DNA of 50,514 nucleotides, from contig CALXLL010000005.1 in NCBI GenBank assembly GCA_944389185.1, forward strand, positions 1-50,514, given 5' to 3'. Position 1 is the first letter of the stretch. The number at the start of each line of letters is the position of its first letter. The notes under the pieces are model-generated. The model did no database searches, was not told where the DNA came from, and saw nothing but the letters and a program-made list of their open reading frames with translations. The stretch comes from an uncultured Alphaproteobacteria bacterium (lineage in GTDB: Bacteria > Pseudomonadota > Alphaproteobacteria > Rs-D84). The translations under genes were made by a program, and so were the position numbers. This document shows, in pieces, positions 26,628 through 36,172 of this stretch.

Positions 26628-27734
26628 ATGAAGCATATAAGCAAAATATTTTTTTTATTATATATTTGTTATTTGTTTATTCCTACAAATGCCTTTTCTT
26701 TAAGTTGGGACGACCCCAATGTTAACCCTGTTCAATCGATAAGTGACCAACGTTGGAGGGACGCTAACACCGGTAGATTTATAACTCCCCCCACTGTAGA
26801 ACCAACACAACCAACCACACCGACTACTTCACCCACTCCAACTACGGCCCCGACACCAAGCACACCAACTACGACACCGACCACACCAGCACAACCCGTT
26901 GCTCCTACACAACAACAAAAGCCCAGTCAACCACAAAAAACAACAAAAACGAGCGCAAAAGCAGCTGTTGCAAAAGGTGCTATGGGTGCTGTAGGGCTGG
27001 CAACAGGGACTATCGGTTTGATAAACTCAGTGTCCGGCAACCAAGCTCATACCTGGGGCGATGTTGCACAGGGTGCCATAAGCGGTGCTACGGCTGCGGC
27101 TGGTGGCGCCGCTATAATAAACGCGATTCCTGTTATAGGGAATATATCTTACGGCATAACTGTCGCCGGTGGTGCAATACTTGGCGGGCTTATCGCAGGT
27201 TCTCAACTTTTTTCTGAAACAGACTGTTTGACAGATCCCGTCACAGGTCTTTTTACTTGTTGTAATACTGAATTTAATAAAGGTGAAAGACAAGTAGAAA
27301 TAGGTGGTTATATGTTTTGTGGTTCAGAAACACCCGAAACAAACGGAACTCAAATTGTTCAAGTGCAAGCACAGGTTCGTCAATGTCTTCAAGGCGGGCA
27401 ACCAACCAAAGCTGAAAAATGGTGGCAAAGACCTTTCAAAGATGACTCTTGGGCACCTATTTGTGTTGAAAGATTTTGCGATGAAAATAATAAACCTGTC
27501 GCAGGTATAGAAAATTATATTACTTATGTTCCCGATAAGACAAACGTTTGCTGGAACTGGAATTGCATTGACGGCTATGTTAAACAAGGCAATACTTGCA
27601 CACTTAATGGCAACGCGGTAACACCAGATAAATTAAAAGATTACAATTATTGGATTAATCTTTTGCAACAAACTGCAAAATCTATTCGCCAAGCTTGTTC
27701 TGATGTCATGCAAATTAATCAGGGCACGCTATGA
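26628..27734 (+). CDS. secreted Pro/Thr-rich protein with Gly-rich helix and Cys domain
   Basis: 368 residues, unrecognised. A signal peptide (ending TNAFS) is followed by a Thr/Pro linker at about 55-105, built from repeats of the TPTTTP type. A Gly/Ala-rich hydrophobic stretch at about 115-190 (GAMGAVGLATGTIGLI, AAGGAAIINAIPVIGNISYG) resembles a glycine-zipper membrane segment. A C-terminal Cys-rich domain contains LFTCCNTEF, VCWNWNCIDGYVKQGNTC. The linker and zipper suggest an envelope-spanning or membrane-inserting protein, which is inference. It overlaps the next gene by 4 bases (ATGA). Confidence 0.75.
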   Translation: MKHISKIFFLLYICYLFIPTNAFSLSWDDPNVNPVQSISDQRWRDANTGRFITPPTVEPTQPTTPTTSPTPTTAPTPSTPTTTPTTPAQPVAPTQQQKPSQPQKTTKTSAKAAVAKGAMGAVGLATGTIGLINSVSGNQAHTWGDVAQGAISGATAAAGGAAIINAIPVIGNISYGITVAGGAILGGLIAGSQLFSETDCLTDPVTGLFTCCNTEFNKGERQVEIGGYMFCGSETPETNGTQIVQVQAQVRQCLQGGQPTKAEKWWQRPFKDDSWAPICVERFCDENNKPVAGIENYITYVPDKTNVCWNWNCIDGYVKQGNTCTLNGNAVTPDKLKDYNYWINLLQQTAKSIRQACSDVMQINQGTL

Positions 27735-29479
27735 TGAAGCTGATAACAAGCATTATATTAACGTTATGTATAGCACTTACTGTAAAAGCAGAAGGAATTA
27801 ACCAGACAATTCAGCCAGAAGTTGATAACACTTCACAATCAGAAACGATAGATATTAAACAAATCGTTAACGAACCGGTTTCAAAAACAGAATGCGCAAC
27901 TAACGTTTTTGCAACCGCTTTGCAAACAAATGCTGATAAAATATCTGAATACAGCTCGGAAACAGAAGTCCAACAATGGATATATGAAACTTTTGCTTTA
28001 CCGGACGTCTTAAATCAAGCTCTACAATGCCCAGAGTTTCAAAACTTATCAGATACAGATTCTATTCGCTTATTGCCTATTTTATACACTTTTCCAAACG
28101 GTCGTCAGATAAACATAAGTTATGAAACTCAGCCTCAAATACTTAAACAAAGAATCATTATAGAAAATAAAAGAGATTTACCAGATAATAACCCAAACCC
28201 GCGAATTGGTGACATAAATGATAATACGGTATGGACAAACGTTGACCCGGCTTGGTATGCAATAATGGTCGTTCAATCAGGTAGCCTTGATAACTTCGTA
28301 GGTCCCGATAAAAACAATACAATATCTTTGAAATACATATCGGATAACATAGATAAACTTTACCCAAAAAATAATATGTGCACATCTAAAAGTGCTTTGG
28401 CAAAGGACAAAGCGATGATAAATCGCGCTATGCATAATACCGTAAGTTTAGAAGATGACACAAACGATTATTATGTTGCAGGCGATGCAAACTTAGAATG
28501 GATAGGTTATACGGAAATAGCTTTAGACATGGCAATAACCGTTCTTACAGCTGGTAGCGGGACTATAATCGCAGGAAGCGCAAAAGCCGCAAGGGCTTCT
28601 AAAACACTAAAAAATCTTACGACCACAATTAAAGAACTTTCAAAAACAGAATCCGTAACGAAATACATACAAACAACTAATAAGATTTCCAAACTTACAG
28701 AAGAGCTTTCAACAATAGACCGCGTCACCGATACCGCGCGCTATGAAGCAAGAGCCGGCGAACTGGATAATTTAAGAAAGGCTTTGACAGAAATAGAAAA
28801 AGCAGATGACGTAAAAGATTATAAAAGAGCCATGCAAAGTTATTCTACTATCAATCAATATAGACATGCGTTAAGGGGCTTAAAAATACCGCAACGTGGT
28901 AATGTAATAGCACGAACAGCAAGGTTAGCAAAAGCTATACGTGCCGCAAATACAGGTGCAAGCAAAATAAATAAAGGTGCGAAGATTGCTAGGGCCAGTA
29001 TGAAATCAGGCAAAATAAAAGACTGGTTATACCATTCAACGATGAGGAATATATCAAAACTAGGTAAGGCATTAGAACACACAGGCTTAATTTATGGTGC
29101 TATTAATTTAATTGGTAATATGTATGACTTTACGGAAACCAGCACAGGTGATTTTACCAATAATATAGATTTTTCGCCTTTATTATTGTTATCTGCGGAC
29201 GACCTGCAAGGTCAAGAAAACGTTGTAAATTATGGTATGTGGTTGATGTGGGCAGGTGATTCTATGTCGGCGGCAGATGATGACGCTGCTTATTTACAAG
29301 CTATGGATTTTGCGGCCAAGTTTCATGAAGATTTAGACGATTTGCAAACCGAAGAAAATAATTTTCCTTGTGACGTTGATATATATGTAGTTCGCCCAAT
29401 TTTAAGAAATCCTGACACACCAGAAGCATCTATATATTATCTGATAATGAACGATATACCTTGGACAACATCAAGATAA
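27731..29479 (+). CDS. secreted/membrane helical protein of unknown function
   Basis: 582 residues with a short signal peptide (LITSIILTLCIALTVKAEG). The start is either ATG of ATGATG at 27731. The N-terminal ~240 residues are mixed with a few Cys. A hydrophobic segment near 260-285 (IALDMAITVLTAGSGTIIAG) precedes a long basic helical region (about 285-460, KSGKIKDWLYHS). The C-terminal part is acidic (NIDFSPLLLLSADD, WAGDSMSAADDDAAY). Layout resembles large secreted effectors, but no catalytic motif is visible. Translation is coupled to 26628 by a 4-base overlap. Confidence 0.7.
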   Translation: MMKLITSIILTLCIALTVKAEGINQTIQPEVDNTSQSETIDIKQIVNEPVSKTECATNVFATALQTNADKISEYSSETEVQQWIYETFALPDVLNQALQCPEFQNLSDTDSIRLLPILYTFPNGRQINISYETQPQILKQRIIIENKRDLPDNNPNPRIGDINDNTVWTNVDPAWYAIMVVQSGSLDNFVGPDKNNTISLKYISDNIDKLYPKNNMCTSKSALAKDKAMINRAMHNTVSLEDDTNDYYVAGDANLEWIGYTEIALDMAITVLTAGSGTIIAGSAKAARASKTLKNLTTTIKELSKTESVTKYIQTTNKISKLTEELSTIDRVTDTARYEARAGELDNLRKALTEIEKADDVKDYKRAMQSYSTINQYRHALRGLKIPQRGNVIARTARLAKAIRAANTGASKINKGAKIARASMKSGKIKDWLYHSTMRNISKLGKALEHTGLIYGAINLIGNMYDFTETSTGDFTNNIDFSPLLLLSADDLQGQENVVNYGMWLMWAGDSMSAADDDAAYLQAMDFAAKFHEDLDDLQTEENNFPCDVDIYVVRPILRNPDTPEASIYYLIMNDIPWTTSR

Positions 29480-29549
29480 TATTTTGAACTTTTACCCATT
29501 GTTTTTTATATATTTATGTTTATAATGATATAAAGGAAGAGGTAAATAC

Positions 29550-29867
29550 ATGAAAAAGATATTTTCTATATTTATTGCAGGTTTGGTATTTATCGGCACA
29601 GCTAATGCATATCAAGTTTTATCGTCAAAAGAGCTTGGTAAGAACGACGCAAAAAATCAAAACGTTGTTGTTAAGTGCACAACAGATACAGGAAAAGTAT
29701 CTACGCAAACATGTTCTTTAAGGAGATACGCAAAATGCACCGGCAGCGGTCAGAATAAAAGCTGTAATGGGTGGCAAGCGTGGAAAGATTTACGCAACCC
29801 AAACAAACAATATTCAACTTGGCAAAGCGCCGCATCTGACTGTTGCAGGTCCAAAGGTTTAAGATAA
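29550..29867 (+). CDS. small secreted Cys-containing protein
   Basis: 105 residues with a signal peptide (FSIFIAGLVFIGTANA). The mature ~87 residues are basic with Cys in VKCTTDTGKVSTQTC, KCTGSGQNKSC and DCCRSKG, so several disulfides are likely. The ribosome site AAAGGAAGAGG is strong. It follows the 582-residue protein by 70 bases and is closed by the terminator at 29882. No family recognised; it is not pilin-like. Confidence 0.75.
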   Translation: MKKIFSIFIAGLVFIGTANAYQVLSSKELGKNDAKNQNVVVKCTTDTGKVSTQTCSLRRYAKCTGSGQNKSCNGWQAWKDLRNPNKQYSTWQSAASDCCRSKGLR

Positions 29868-29881
29868 AAAATAATCCAAAT

Positions 29882-29919
29882 AAAACAGCGTTCGAAAATC
29901 GAACGCTTTATTTATTTTT
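29882..29919. terminator. terminator after the secreted-protein operon
   Basis: GCGTTCG (29888-29894), loop AAAAT, CGAACGC (29900-29906), then TTTATTTATTTTT. It runs up to the 3' end of the convergent tRNA-Leu. Confidence 0.85.
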
Positions 29920-30005
29920 GGTGGTCTTGGTGGGACTTGAACCCACACGGTCGCAATGACCAAAGGATTTTAAGTCCTCAGCGTCTACCATTCCGCCACA
30001 AGACC
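29919..30005 (-). tRNA. tRNA-Leu (TAA)
   Basis: 87 nt with long variable arm and encoded CCA (29919-29921). The acceptor GGTCTTG pairs with CAAGACC. The anticodon loop CTTAAAA between GAGGA and TCCTT gives TAA. Confidence 0.95.
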
Positions 30006-30072
30006 TATGCCGAATATATTATACTAATATTTACAGCTTTTCAAGACTTTTATTAATTTTTTTTAAAAATCT

Positions 30073-30148
30073 TGGTGGAGCTGATGGGACTCAAACCCAC
30101 GACCTCTACGATGCGAACGTAGCGCTCTATCAACTGAGCTACAACCCC
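30073..30148 (-). tRNA. tRNA-Ala (CGC)
   Basis: 76 nt with encoded CCA (30073-30075). The anticodon arm CTACG-TTCGCAT-CGTAG gives CGC. The acceptor GGGGTTG / CAGCTCC carries the G3-U70 wobble pair that identifies alanine tRNAs. Confidence 0.93.
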
Positions 30149-30164
30149 ATAAAGCATACTGTTA

Positions 30165-30251
30165 TGGTGGGCATAAGAAGACTTGAACTTCCAAGGTATT
30201 GCTACCACTAGTACCTGAAACTAGCGCGTCTACCAATTCCGCCATATGCCC
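30165..30251 (-). tRNA. tRNA-Leu (CAG)
   Basis: 87 nt with long variable arm and encoded CCA (30165-30167). The acceptor GGGCATA pairs with TATGCCC. The anticodon arm CTAGT-TTCAGGT-ACTAG gives CAG. Confidence 0.95.
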
Positions 30252-30389
30252 ATAATAAGCGTTCTAAATGATAACTTAATTACATTACCTTTGCAATAAG
30301 AAAATCTTAAAACTTTTTATATATAAAAGCGTTTTTATGTTTATTTTGCTTGCTCTGTTTTTTGTAATTTTGCTATGATTTGAAAAGAG

Positions 30390-33077
30390 ATGAAAAACAT
30401 ATTTTCTTTTTTATGTTCTTTAATCGTTATGAGCATTGGTTTCCCTACTAATGCGGCTGTTCGTGATGAAAATGCAACAAACCGTCAAAGTAATCAAGCG
30501 CAAGTTTCTCAACGAACGACAAATACTTCTAATACCGTTACGCGAAGTGCAACAAATCAAAATATCGTTTCCAGAACGGCTGACACCGGACAAAAAGTCC
30601 CGGCACAAACAACCGCCAGAAGTGCTCTTTCAAGCAGAACAACAGGGAACTTAACGAACCGAAATCTTAGCGACACAAACACAAAACAAATAATTAATCG
30701 TTCTGCAACAACAGCGCAATCTGTTACACCAGCCCCATCTGGCTTGATATCAAGGGCTGCCAGCGACACAACAACCCAAACAACAGAAACAAGAACAGGC
30801 GCAGAATACGAACGTTGTAAGAACGCGTATTTCACCTGCATGGATCAATTTTGTATGCTTAAAAACGACGATTATAGACGTTGTTCTTGCAGTGACAAGG
30901 TTTATGATTTGGCAGACGCAAAAAAGACGCTGCAAGATGCCGGTAATCAATTAACTGTCTTTACAGAAAATCTGGATGTAGTTGGTATGACTGCCGCCCA
31001 AGCGGAAGCTATGCGAACAGAATCAGAAGGTGAATCTGCGTTAATGTCAGATTCTTCTGCGTCAAAAGCTTTATTACAAGCTATAATGAACTCAATTCGT
31101 GGCAAAGATTCTTATGTCGGTGGAAAATACACAGACTTAAACAGCATAAATATAGCTTTTGATACGACTAACGCCTTTGGCACAATGGACGCAGGACAGG
31201 CAATTGCCGCTTACAACGGTCAAAATCTATACAGTGCTGTATACCCGCAATGCAGGGCAGCGGTCGCAGCAGATTGTAACGACGCGTCTTTACAACGTGC
31301 TATTACAGCTTATTTAATGGCAATAGAACAAGACTGCAACACCGTTCAGACCGCCATAGAAACCACCCAAAAAGACCTGAAATCAGCTATTCGTGAAGGC
31401 AGTGCAATGTTAGACCTTGCACGTGTTGAAAATCGTCAAAAACACAACTCTTCTGACTTTACGACATGCTTAAATGAAGTCGAAGCTGCGGTATTAAGCG
31501 AACAAGTATGCGGTGCAGGATATAAGAAGTGCCTAGATAACGGTGAATTCATAGATGTTTCTACGGGTGCTCCGATTGCTGGTGTGAAAAACTTTTATGA
31601 ACTGGAACAATTGCTTACCTTTAACGAAGGTGAAGATGCGGTAAATCAAAAGCTATCAAAAATATCTTCAAACCGACCCTTCGTGCAAAACTTTGAAAAT
31701 AAAGTCAAAAAGTTTGCAGAACCAGCACTTGATAAATGCGTTGAAATTGCCGACGACGTGTGGGCAGAATACTTAGACAAAGCAATGTTGGACATATATT
31801 ATGCTCAAAAATCAAAGGTTTCTGAAATAAAGCAAGGTTGTTTTGATTTTATTGCTTCATGTTACGAAAACACCGATGCGGCTTTAACGTCCGCAATGAA
31901 AGATTTAATAGGTGACCCAAGTCTTATTCTTCAACCAGATAAAATAACTTTATCAAACCAGTTATGTCAAGATTATATAGATTCTTGTAATCTTATGTTC
32001 GACAATAACATAATAGAAGAATACGTCAACAATCGCCAAGATACAGACGTCTTAGCAGCCTGTCGTGCAGTAGCAAAACAATGTATTGATAGTTTTGGTG
32101 GAACAAATTATGAAAATTACTACTACCCATATAGTGGAATATTTAAAACGGGTAATGCTTTAAGCTGGTTTACTTTATATGAATATACATTGGATGAAGA
32201 AGGTAATCTTGTTCAATCTGAAGAACCCGTATCAGAATGTGCTAAGCAGTTGAAAGAAGTGTCTTCTTGCAGTTCTTCGGATATTCTTGAGCAAGCTTTT
32301 GGTGGGTTTGACGTAATTGTCGCAACAAAAGTAAAATCAGACGGAACTAATTTGTATTATCTTGATCCTGAAGGGAACTATAACGGGTCTGCACTGGGTC
32401 AATATAAAAAATATGGCGTATTAAACACAACTAAAACTAATGTAACTGGTGTCGGTGAAAAATATGTTCTTGACCACCACAAAGCACGTCCTACGGGGGT
32501 AGCAACCGAAGTATACAATCAAATTATAGACATACTGAACACGCAGTGCGACAATGTTCAAGGTAATTTCATAGAATTACAATTTATCAAAGATATTTAT
32601 AAAGAAGACGATTTATGTGTGTCTGCATTTACAGATTCATTAGAATATGGCGGTGCTGGCGATAATAATTTAAGTCCTAACTTAGTCAAATTATACGGAA
32701 TAGGTGAAGGTGAAAATATGTGTCCTAGGGATTATGACATAAATGTAGACACGCAATCTTGGGGCGCTTGCTTGTGCTGGGAAAACGGCGGAAGAAGAAG
32801 TAAATGGGGTAAATCTGCCAAATGCGTTACTTCACTTCCTATCAATACGGAAGCTTTGGATAAAAATTGCAATGTAACGACACTAAGCGGTGCAAAAATA
32901 GAAGAAACTTCAAGTAGTTTCTCTAGTGACAATTGGTGCAACCAAACAATTCGGTCAACTTACGACCAAGTATGTCCACTGAATGGAACGACAGAAGGAG
33001 GTTTTTGTGCAACTAAGAACACAGACGGCACAAAAACGATATTAAATAACTTACCAAGAAGTAAGAACTATCAATAA
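30390..33077 (+). CDS. large secreted Cys-containing protein of unknown function
   Basis: 895 residues with a signal peptide (SFLCSLIVMSIGFPTNA). Residues ~25-125 are a Ser/Thr/Gln/Asn-rich low-complexity linker. A Cys-rich segment follows (YERCKNAYFTCMDQFC, RRCSCSDKVYDL). The body is helical with paired Cys (CGAGYKKCLDNGEF, QGCFDFIASCYENTD, QLCQDYIDSCNLMF). The end contains ACLCWENGGRR and ends in a disulfide-type domain. It recalls the secreted set at 25736-29867 in style, though the tRNA cluster intervenes. The start has AAAAGAG just upstream. Function unknown. Confidence 0.78.
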   Translation: MKNIFSFLCSLIVMSIGFPTNAAVRDENATNRQSNQAQVSQRTTNTSNTVTRSATNQNIVSRTADTGQKVPAQTTARSALSSRTTGNLTNRNLSDTNTKQIINRSATTAQSVTPAPSGLISRAASDTTTQTTETRTGAEYERCKNAYFTCMDQFCMLKNDDYRRCSCSDKVYDLADAKKTLQDAGNQLTVFTENLDVVGMTAAQAEAMRTESEGESALMSDSSASKALLQAIMNSIRGKDSYVGGKYTDLNSINIAFDTTNAFGTMDAGQAIAAYNGQNLYSAVYPQCRAAVAADCNDASLQRAITAYLMAIEQDCNTVQTAIETTQKDLKSAIREGSAMLDLARVENRQKHNSSDFTTCLNEVEAAVLSEQVCGAGYKKCLDNGEFIDVSTGAPIAGVKNFYELEQLLTFNEGEDAVNQKLSKISSNRPFVQNFENKVKKFAEPALDKCVEIADDVWAEYLDKAMLDIYYAQKSKVSEIKQGCFDFIASCYENTDAALTSAMKDLIGDPSLILQPDKITLSNQLCQDYIDSCNLMFDNNIIEEYVNNRQDTDVLAACRAVAKQCIDSFGGTNYENYYYPYSGIFKTGNALSWFTLYEYTLDEEGNLVQSEEPVSECAKQLKEVSSCSSSDILEQAFGGFDVIVATKVKSDGTNLYYLDPEGNYNGSALGQYKKYGVLNTTKTNVTGVGEKYVLDHHKARPTGVATEVYNQIIDILNTQCDNVQGNFIELQFIKDIYKEDDLCVSAFTDSLEYGGAGDNNLSPNLVKLYGIGEGENMCPRDYDINVDTQSWGACLCWENGGRRSKWGKSAKCVTSLPINTEALDKNCNVTTLSGAKIEETSSSFSSDNWCNQTIRSTYDQVCPLNGTTEGGFCATKNTDGTKTILNNLPRSKNYQ

Positions 33078-33096
33078 TAAATAAGTTTTATGTTAA

Positions 33097-34236
33097 TTAT
33101 TTGATTGTTTTTAATATATCTTTGGAAATAAGTTGAACCGCAGGTTCTTTCTTCATCCATAAAGAATCTGCCGACCCAAGATCTTTTATCATATTTTCTC
33201 TAACAGACGGTATCGTCATCTGTTGAAACGCATCAAGAATATAATCAACTTTTGCATTATTACCAAGAAATTCTGGGTAAACGGTTTTATTTAACAATAT
33301 ATTAACCAAAGACACCCACTTCACCTTGATAACTTGCTTAATCAACCAAGACGTTATCACGTTCATTTTATATACGACTATTGTAGGTACATGCAACATA
33401 GCCAACTCTGCAGAAACAGTTCCACTTGCAACAATTGCGATATATGTATTGGCGTATAAATCATATCGCGCATCAGAATCTATTAATTCTGGTTTTACTT
33501 TCCAATTTTTAACGTGCTTTGTTATATAAGATTTAGTTGTTTCTACTGTTGGTATAACAAAACGGTAACCGATATATCCGCCAGCGGACAATCTTTCTGC
33601 TACATCTTGAAATATCGGTAACAGCTTTTTAACTTCTGACATTCTGCTGCCTGGGACCAAAGCAATAATTTTATCTTCAAGATTATTTTTTTTATATTTT
33701 CCAATTAAATTATTTGCAATAGGGTGACCGACGGCGATTGTTTTTAAGCCATATTTAGTAAAATACGGAACTTCAAAATCAAAAAAAGTATATAGTTTGT
33801 CAAATATTTCTGCATATTCTTTTGCACGCCCCGACCGCCAAGCCCATACTTGTGGTGCAACAAAATGATAAAAACGTAATCCTTTTTTTATTAAAACTTT
33901 ACCTTCTGTCGTCTTTTTTAATTTTTTAATAACGCTTTTAGCAAACCCCGGTGAATCTATTGTAAGAACGATATCGGGCTTTTCAGATATTATTGATTTT
34001 ACTGTTTCGTTTATTCTTTTTAATAGTGTTTTGGAATTAGCCAACACCTCTACGACCCCCATAACAGCTAAATCTGACATTGGGAATATCGGTTTTAATC
34101 CGGCTTTTATCATATTTTCACCGCCAATTCCGACAAATTGAACGTCTTTCATATCTTGCATAATAGTGCCACCAAGGACGTCCCCAGAAACTTCGCCGGC
34201 TATTATAAATATTTTGTGATGTTTATTTTTATTCAT
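33097..34236 (-). CDS. lpxB: lipid-A-disaccharide synthase
   Basis: 379 residues from ATG 34234-34236 (MNKNKHHKIFIIAGEVSGD), whose first 8 bases overlap the end of lpxA. It joins UDP-diacylglucosamine and lipid X in lipid A synthesis at the inner membrane. Family landmarks: GEVSGDVLGG, FVGIGGENM, APQVWAWRSGRAKEY, LVPGSRMSEV and the donor site IVASGTVSAELAMLHVPTIVVYK. Full length. It shows the cell makes lipopolysaccharide. It ends 20 bases from the convergent 30390 gene with no clear hairpin between. Confidence 0.96.
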   Translation of the reverse strand: MNKNKHHKIFIIAGEVSGDVLGGTIMQDMKDVQFVGIGGENMIKAGLKPIFPMSDLAVMGVVEVLANSKTLLKRINETVKSIISEKPDIVLTIDSPGFAKSVIKKLKKTTEGKVLIKKGLRFYHFVAPQVWAWRSGRAKEYAEIFDKLYTFFDFEVPYFTKYGLKTIAVGHPIANNLIGKYKKNNLEDKIIALVPGSRMSEVKKLLPIFQDVAERLSAGGYIGYRFVIPTVETTKSYITKHVKNWKVKPELIDSDARYDLYANTYIAIVASGTVSAELAMLHVPTIVVYKMNVITSWLIKQVIKVKWVSLVNILLNKTVYPEFLGNNAKVDYILDAFQQMTIPSVRENMIKDLGSADSLWMKKEPAVQLISKDILKTIK

Positions 34237-35026
34237 GTCTAGAAGCACCAATACCGCGCTTAGAACGATTTTCTATAAAATCTATCGCGTCCATAGCATA
34301 TTTATTATTTTTAACTTCTTTACGCACTTTCGCAACTCTATCGGCAACAGTTCCTTCGGTTTCATGAAAAACCGCATTATATACAGTATGTATTGCATGC
34401 ATATCTTCATTTGTAAAACCATGACGCATTAAACCAACACGATTTATAGTCCGATAAATAGCGCGCGGACTGCCGTCATATATTGCATAAGGCAACACGT
34501 CATTTCCGACACCTGACATTCCACCGATAAAAGCATTTCTTCCAATACGAGCAAACTGCAACACCATAACACCGCCAGATAATATAGCAAAATCTTCCAC
34601 TTCTACGTGACCGGCGACTTGCACAAGATTTGACATTACAACGCTGTTACCGATTTTACAATCGTGACCTACGTGAGCATTAACCATTATTTGACAATCA
34701 TCTCCTATAACGGTGCCGTCCGAAGCAGGTGTACCAGAATGTATTGTGACATATTCACGAATTTTACATCTTTTACCTATACGCAAACCGGTCATCGTAT
34801 TTTCATCTTGCCATTTTAAATCTTGACTCATTACGCCAAGAACTGCGAAAGGGTATACGATTGAATCGTCACCGATAGTTGTTTTTCCGTCTATAACAAC
34901 ATTAGAAACCAATTCTACTCTATCTCCTAATACGACGTTTGGTCCGATTATGCAAAAAGGTCCTATTTTACAATCTTCACCTAATACGGCGCCTTCGTGA
35001 ATAATAGCTGTTGGATGTATGCTCAT
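34229..35026 (-). CDS. lpxA: UDP-N-acetylglucosamine acyltransferase
   Basis: 265 residues, the usual length. It catalyses the first step of lipid A synthesis. The left-handed beta-helix is built from hexapeptides starting IHPTAIIHEGAVLGEDCKIG. The catalytic His region reads VTIHSGT, then NAHVGHDCKIG. The C-terminal helical domain includes LMRHGF. No fabZ or lpxD adjoins it, although lpxD-fabZ-lpxA-lpxB is a common order. The upstream gene 35106 is 79 bases away. Confidence 0.96.
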   Translation of the reverse strand: MSIHPTAIIHEGAVLGEDCKIGPFCIIGPNVVLGDRVELVSNVVIDGKTTIGDDSIVYPFAVLGVMSQDLKWQDENTMTGLRIGKRCKIREYVTIHSGTPASDGTVIGDDCQIMVNAHVGHDCKIGNSVVMSNLVQVAGHVEVEDFAILSGGVMVLQFARIGRNAFIGGMSGVGNDVLPYAIYDGSPRAIYRTINRVGLMRHGFTNEDMHAIHTVYNAVFHETEGTVADRVAKVRKEVKNNKYAMDAIDFIENRSKRGIGASRHE

Positions 35027-35105
35027 ATTAAACCCACTTATTAAATTATTTCCTAGAAATAATACAACATAATGGTTTTAAATTGTATTAAAGAAATATA
35101 ACCAA

Positions 35106-36134
35106 TTATAACAAAGCTTTTAAACGCTTTTTTATGGAGTCATAAGGTATATCTGAAAGATATAAGCAACCTGAAAAACTTATGACAGGATTTACAGTTA
35201 ACACACCGAAAGCAATCAATAAACAAGCCCATAATTTCTTAGATACGTTTTCACTTATAGCTTCGAAATGCTTTACCGATAAAGCGAAAGATATAAGAAA
35301 CATTAAAGACATACCTAAAAATACAGGGACTGATTCCGTATATATAAACAATGCCGCAGACAACAAAGATAAAAATCTGCACAACCACTTAATTTTTACA
35401 TAAGCGGATTGATAAATCTTATTTGCCGGTTTTATGTTTCTTGTTGCAAAAACCGCCATAGTCAAGGCAGAAATTATAACCAGCGCAATTTTATGAATTA
35501 TAGTTAAATTACCCATTTGACCAAATCTAAAAAACTCTGGTTGCATTAAAATTAAAACAGAAATGACAAACATTAAAAAAGTCGTCATAAATATAGGACT
35601 TATAGCTTTTTTCAACGCCCGTCCAAGTAAACCGCCACAAAAAACAGCAGCAAACATCATTAGCAATCCAAGTCCAGAATCCAGCCCACTTAATAGCGCA
35701 ACTGAAATCGCACAAGCAATAAAACTTAGCCATAAAAACGTTTTTTTATACTTTATAGCTTGCATCCAGCTTGGTAAATCTGGATTTATCATACGCAACT
35801 TATGAATAATAGATGCAGACATTATAAAAAATAATCCTGCTATAACGAACGGTAAAACAGAAGTTTCATCTCTTAAAACAATGTAGTTGCCACCAACGAA
35901 GGCCAACCATGCAAAAATCGCTATTAATACCACAAAAGAAAAATTAAACGTTTTGTTCTTAGCACTTTTTAATAAATCTATATTGGTATAATCTATAAAC
36001 TTATTCCCATATTTATACGCAATAAAAAATAAAGGCAACATCAGCAATCCGGTCCAAAAAAACATTGGAGAAAACAAAGCCGCATTATTAAAAGTACTTA
36101 TTGCAGTTTGAACTATTATCGTATCATTAAACAT
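35106..36134 (-). CDS. polytopic membrane protein of unknown function
   Basis: 342 residues with about nine or ten hydrophobic helices across the whole length (FFWTGLLMLPLFFIAYKYG, LAIFAWLAFVGG, LLMMFAAVFCGGLLGR). No transporter or enzyme motif was recognised. It has a ribosome site AAAAGG upstream of ATG 36132-36134. It is divergent from the methyltransferase gene, and the short gap holds a -10-like TATTATATA that reads TATAATA on this strand. Confidence 0.75.
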   Translation of the reverse strand: MFNDTIIVQTAISTFNNAALFSPMFFWTGLLMLPLFFIAYKYGNKFIDYTNIDLLKSAKNKTFNFSFVVLIAIFAWLAFVGGNYIVLRDETSVLPFVIAGLFFIMSASIIHKLRMINPDLPSWMQAIKYKKTFLWLSFIACAISVALLSGLDSGLGLLMMFAAVFCGGLLGRALKKAISPIFMTTFLMFVISVLILMQPEFFRFGQMGNLTIIHKIALVIISALTMAVFATRNIKPANKIYQSAYVKIKWLCRFLSLLSAALFIYTESVPVFLGMSLMFLISFALSVKHFEAISENVSKKLWACLLIAFGVLTVNPVISFSGCLYLSDIPYDSIKKRLKALL

Positions 36135-36138
36135 AAAC

Positions 36139-36166
36139 TTGCCTTTTCTTTTTGAAGAATTATTAT
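36139..36166 (+). promoter_or_regulatory. promoter of the TrmN6-like gene, leaderless type
   Basis: TTGCCT (36139-36144), a 16-base spacer and TATTAT (36161-36166). Only six bases separate the -10 from ATG 36173, so transcription would begin at or next to the start codon. No Shine-Dalgarno is present. Confidence 0.55.
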
Positions 36167-36172
36167 ATAGGT

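Noticed and set aside
29550-29867. Small secreted protein as a pilin substrate of the nearby prepilin peptidase
   Set aside because: It has a standard Sec signal peptide with an ANA-type cleavage site and lacks the Gly-Phe/Met-Thr-x-x-x-Glu type IV prepilin leader.
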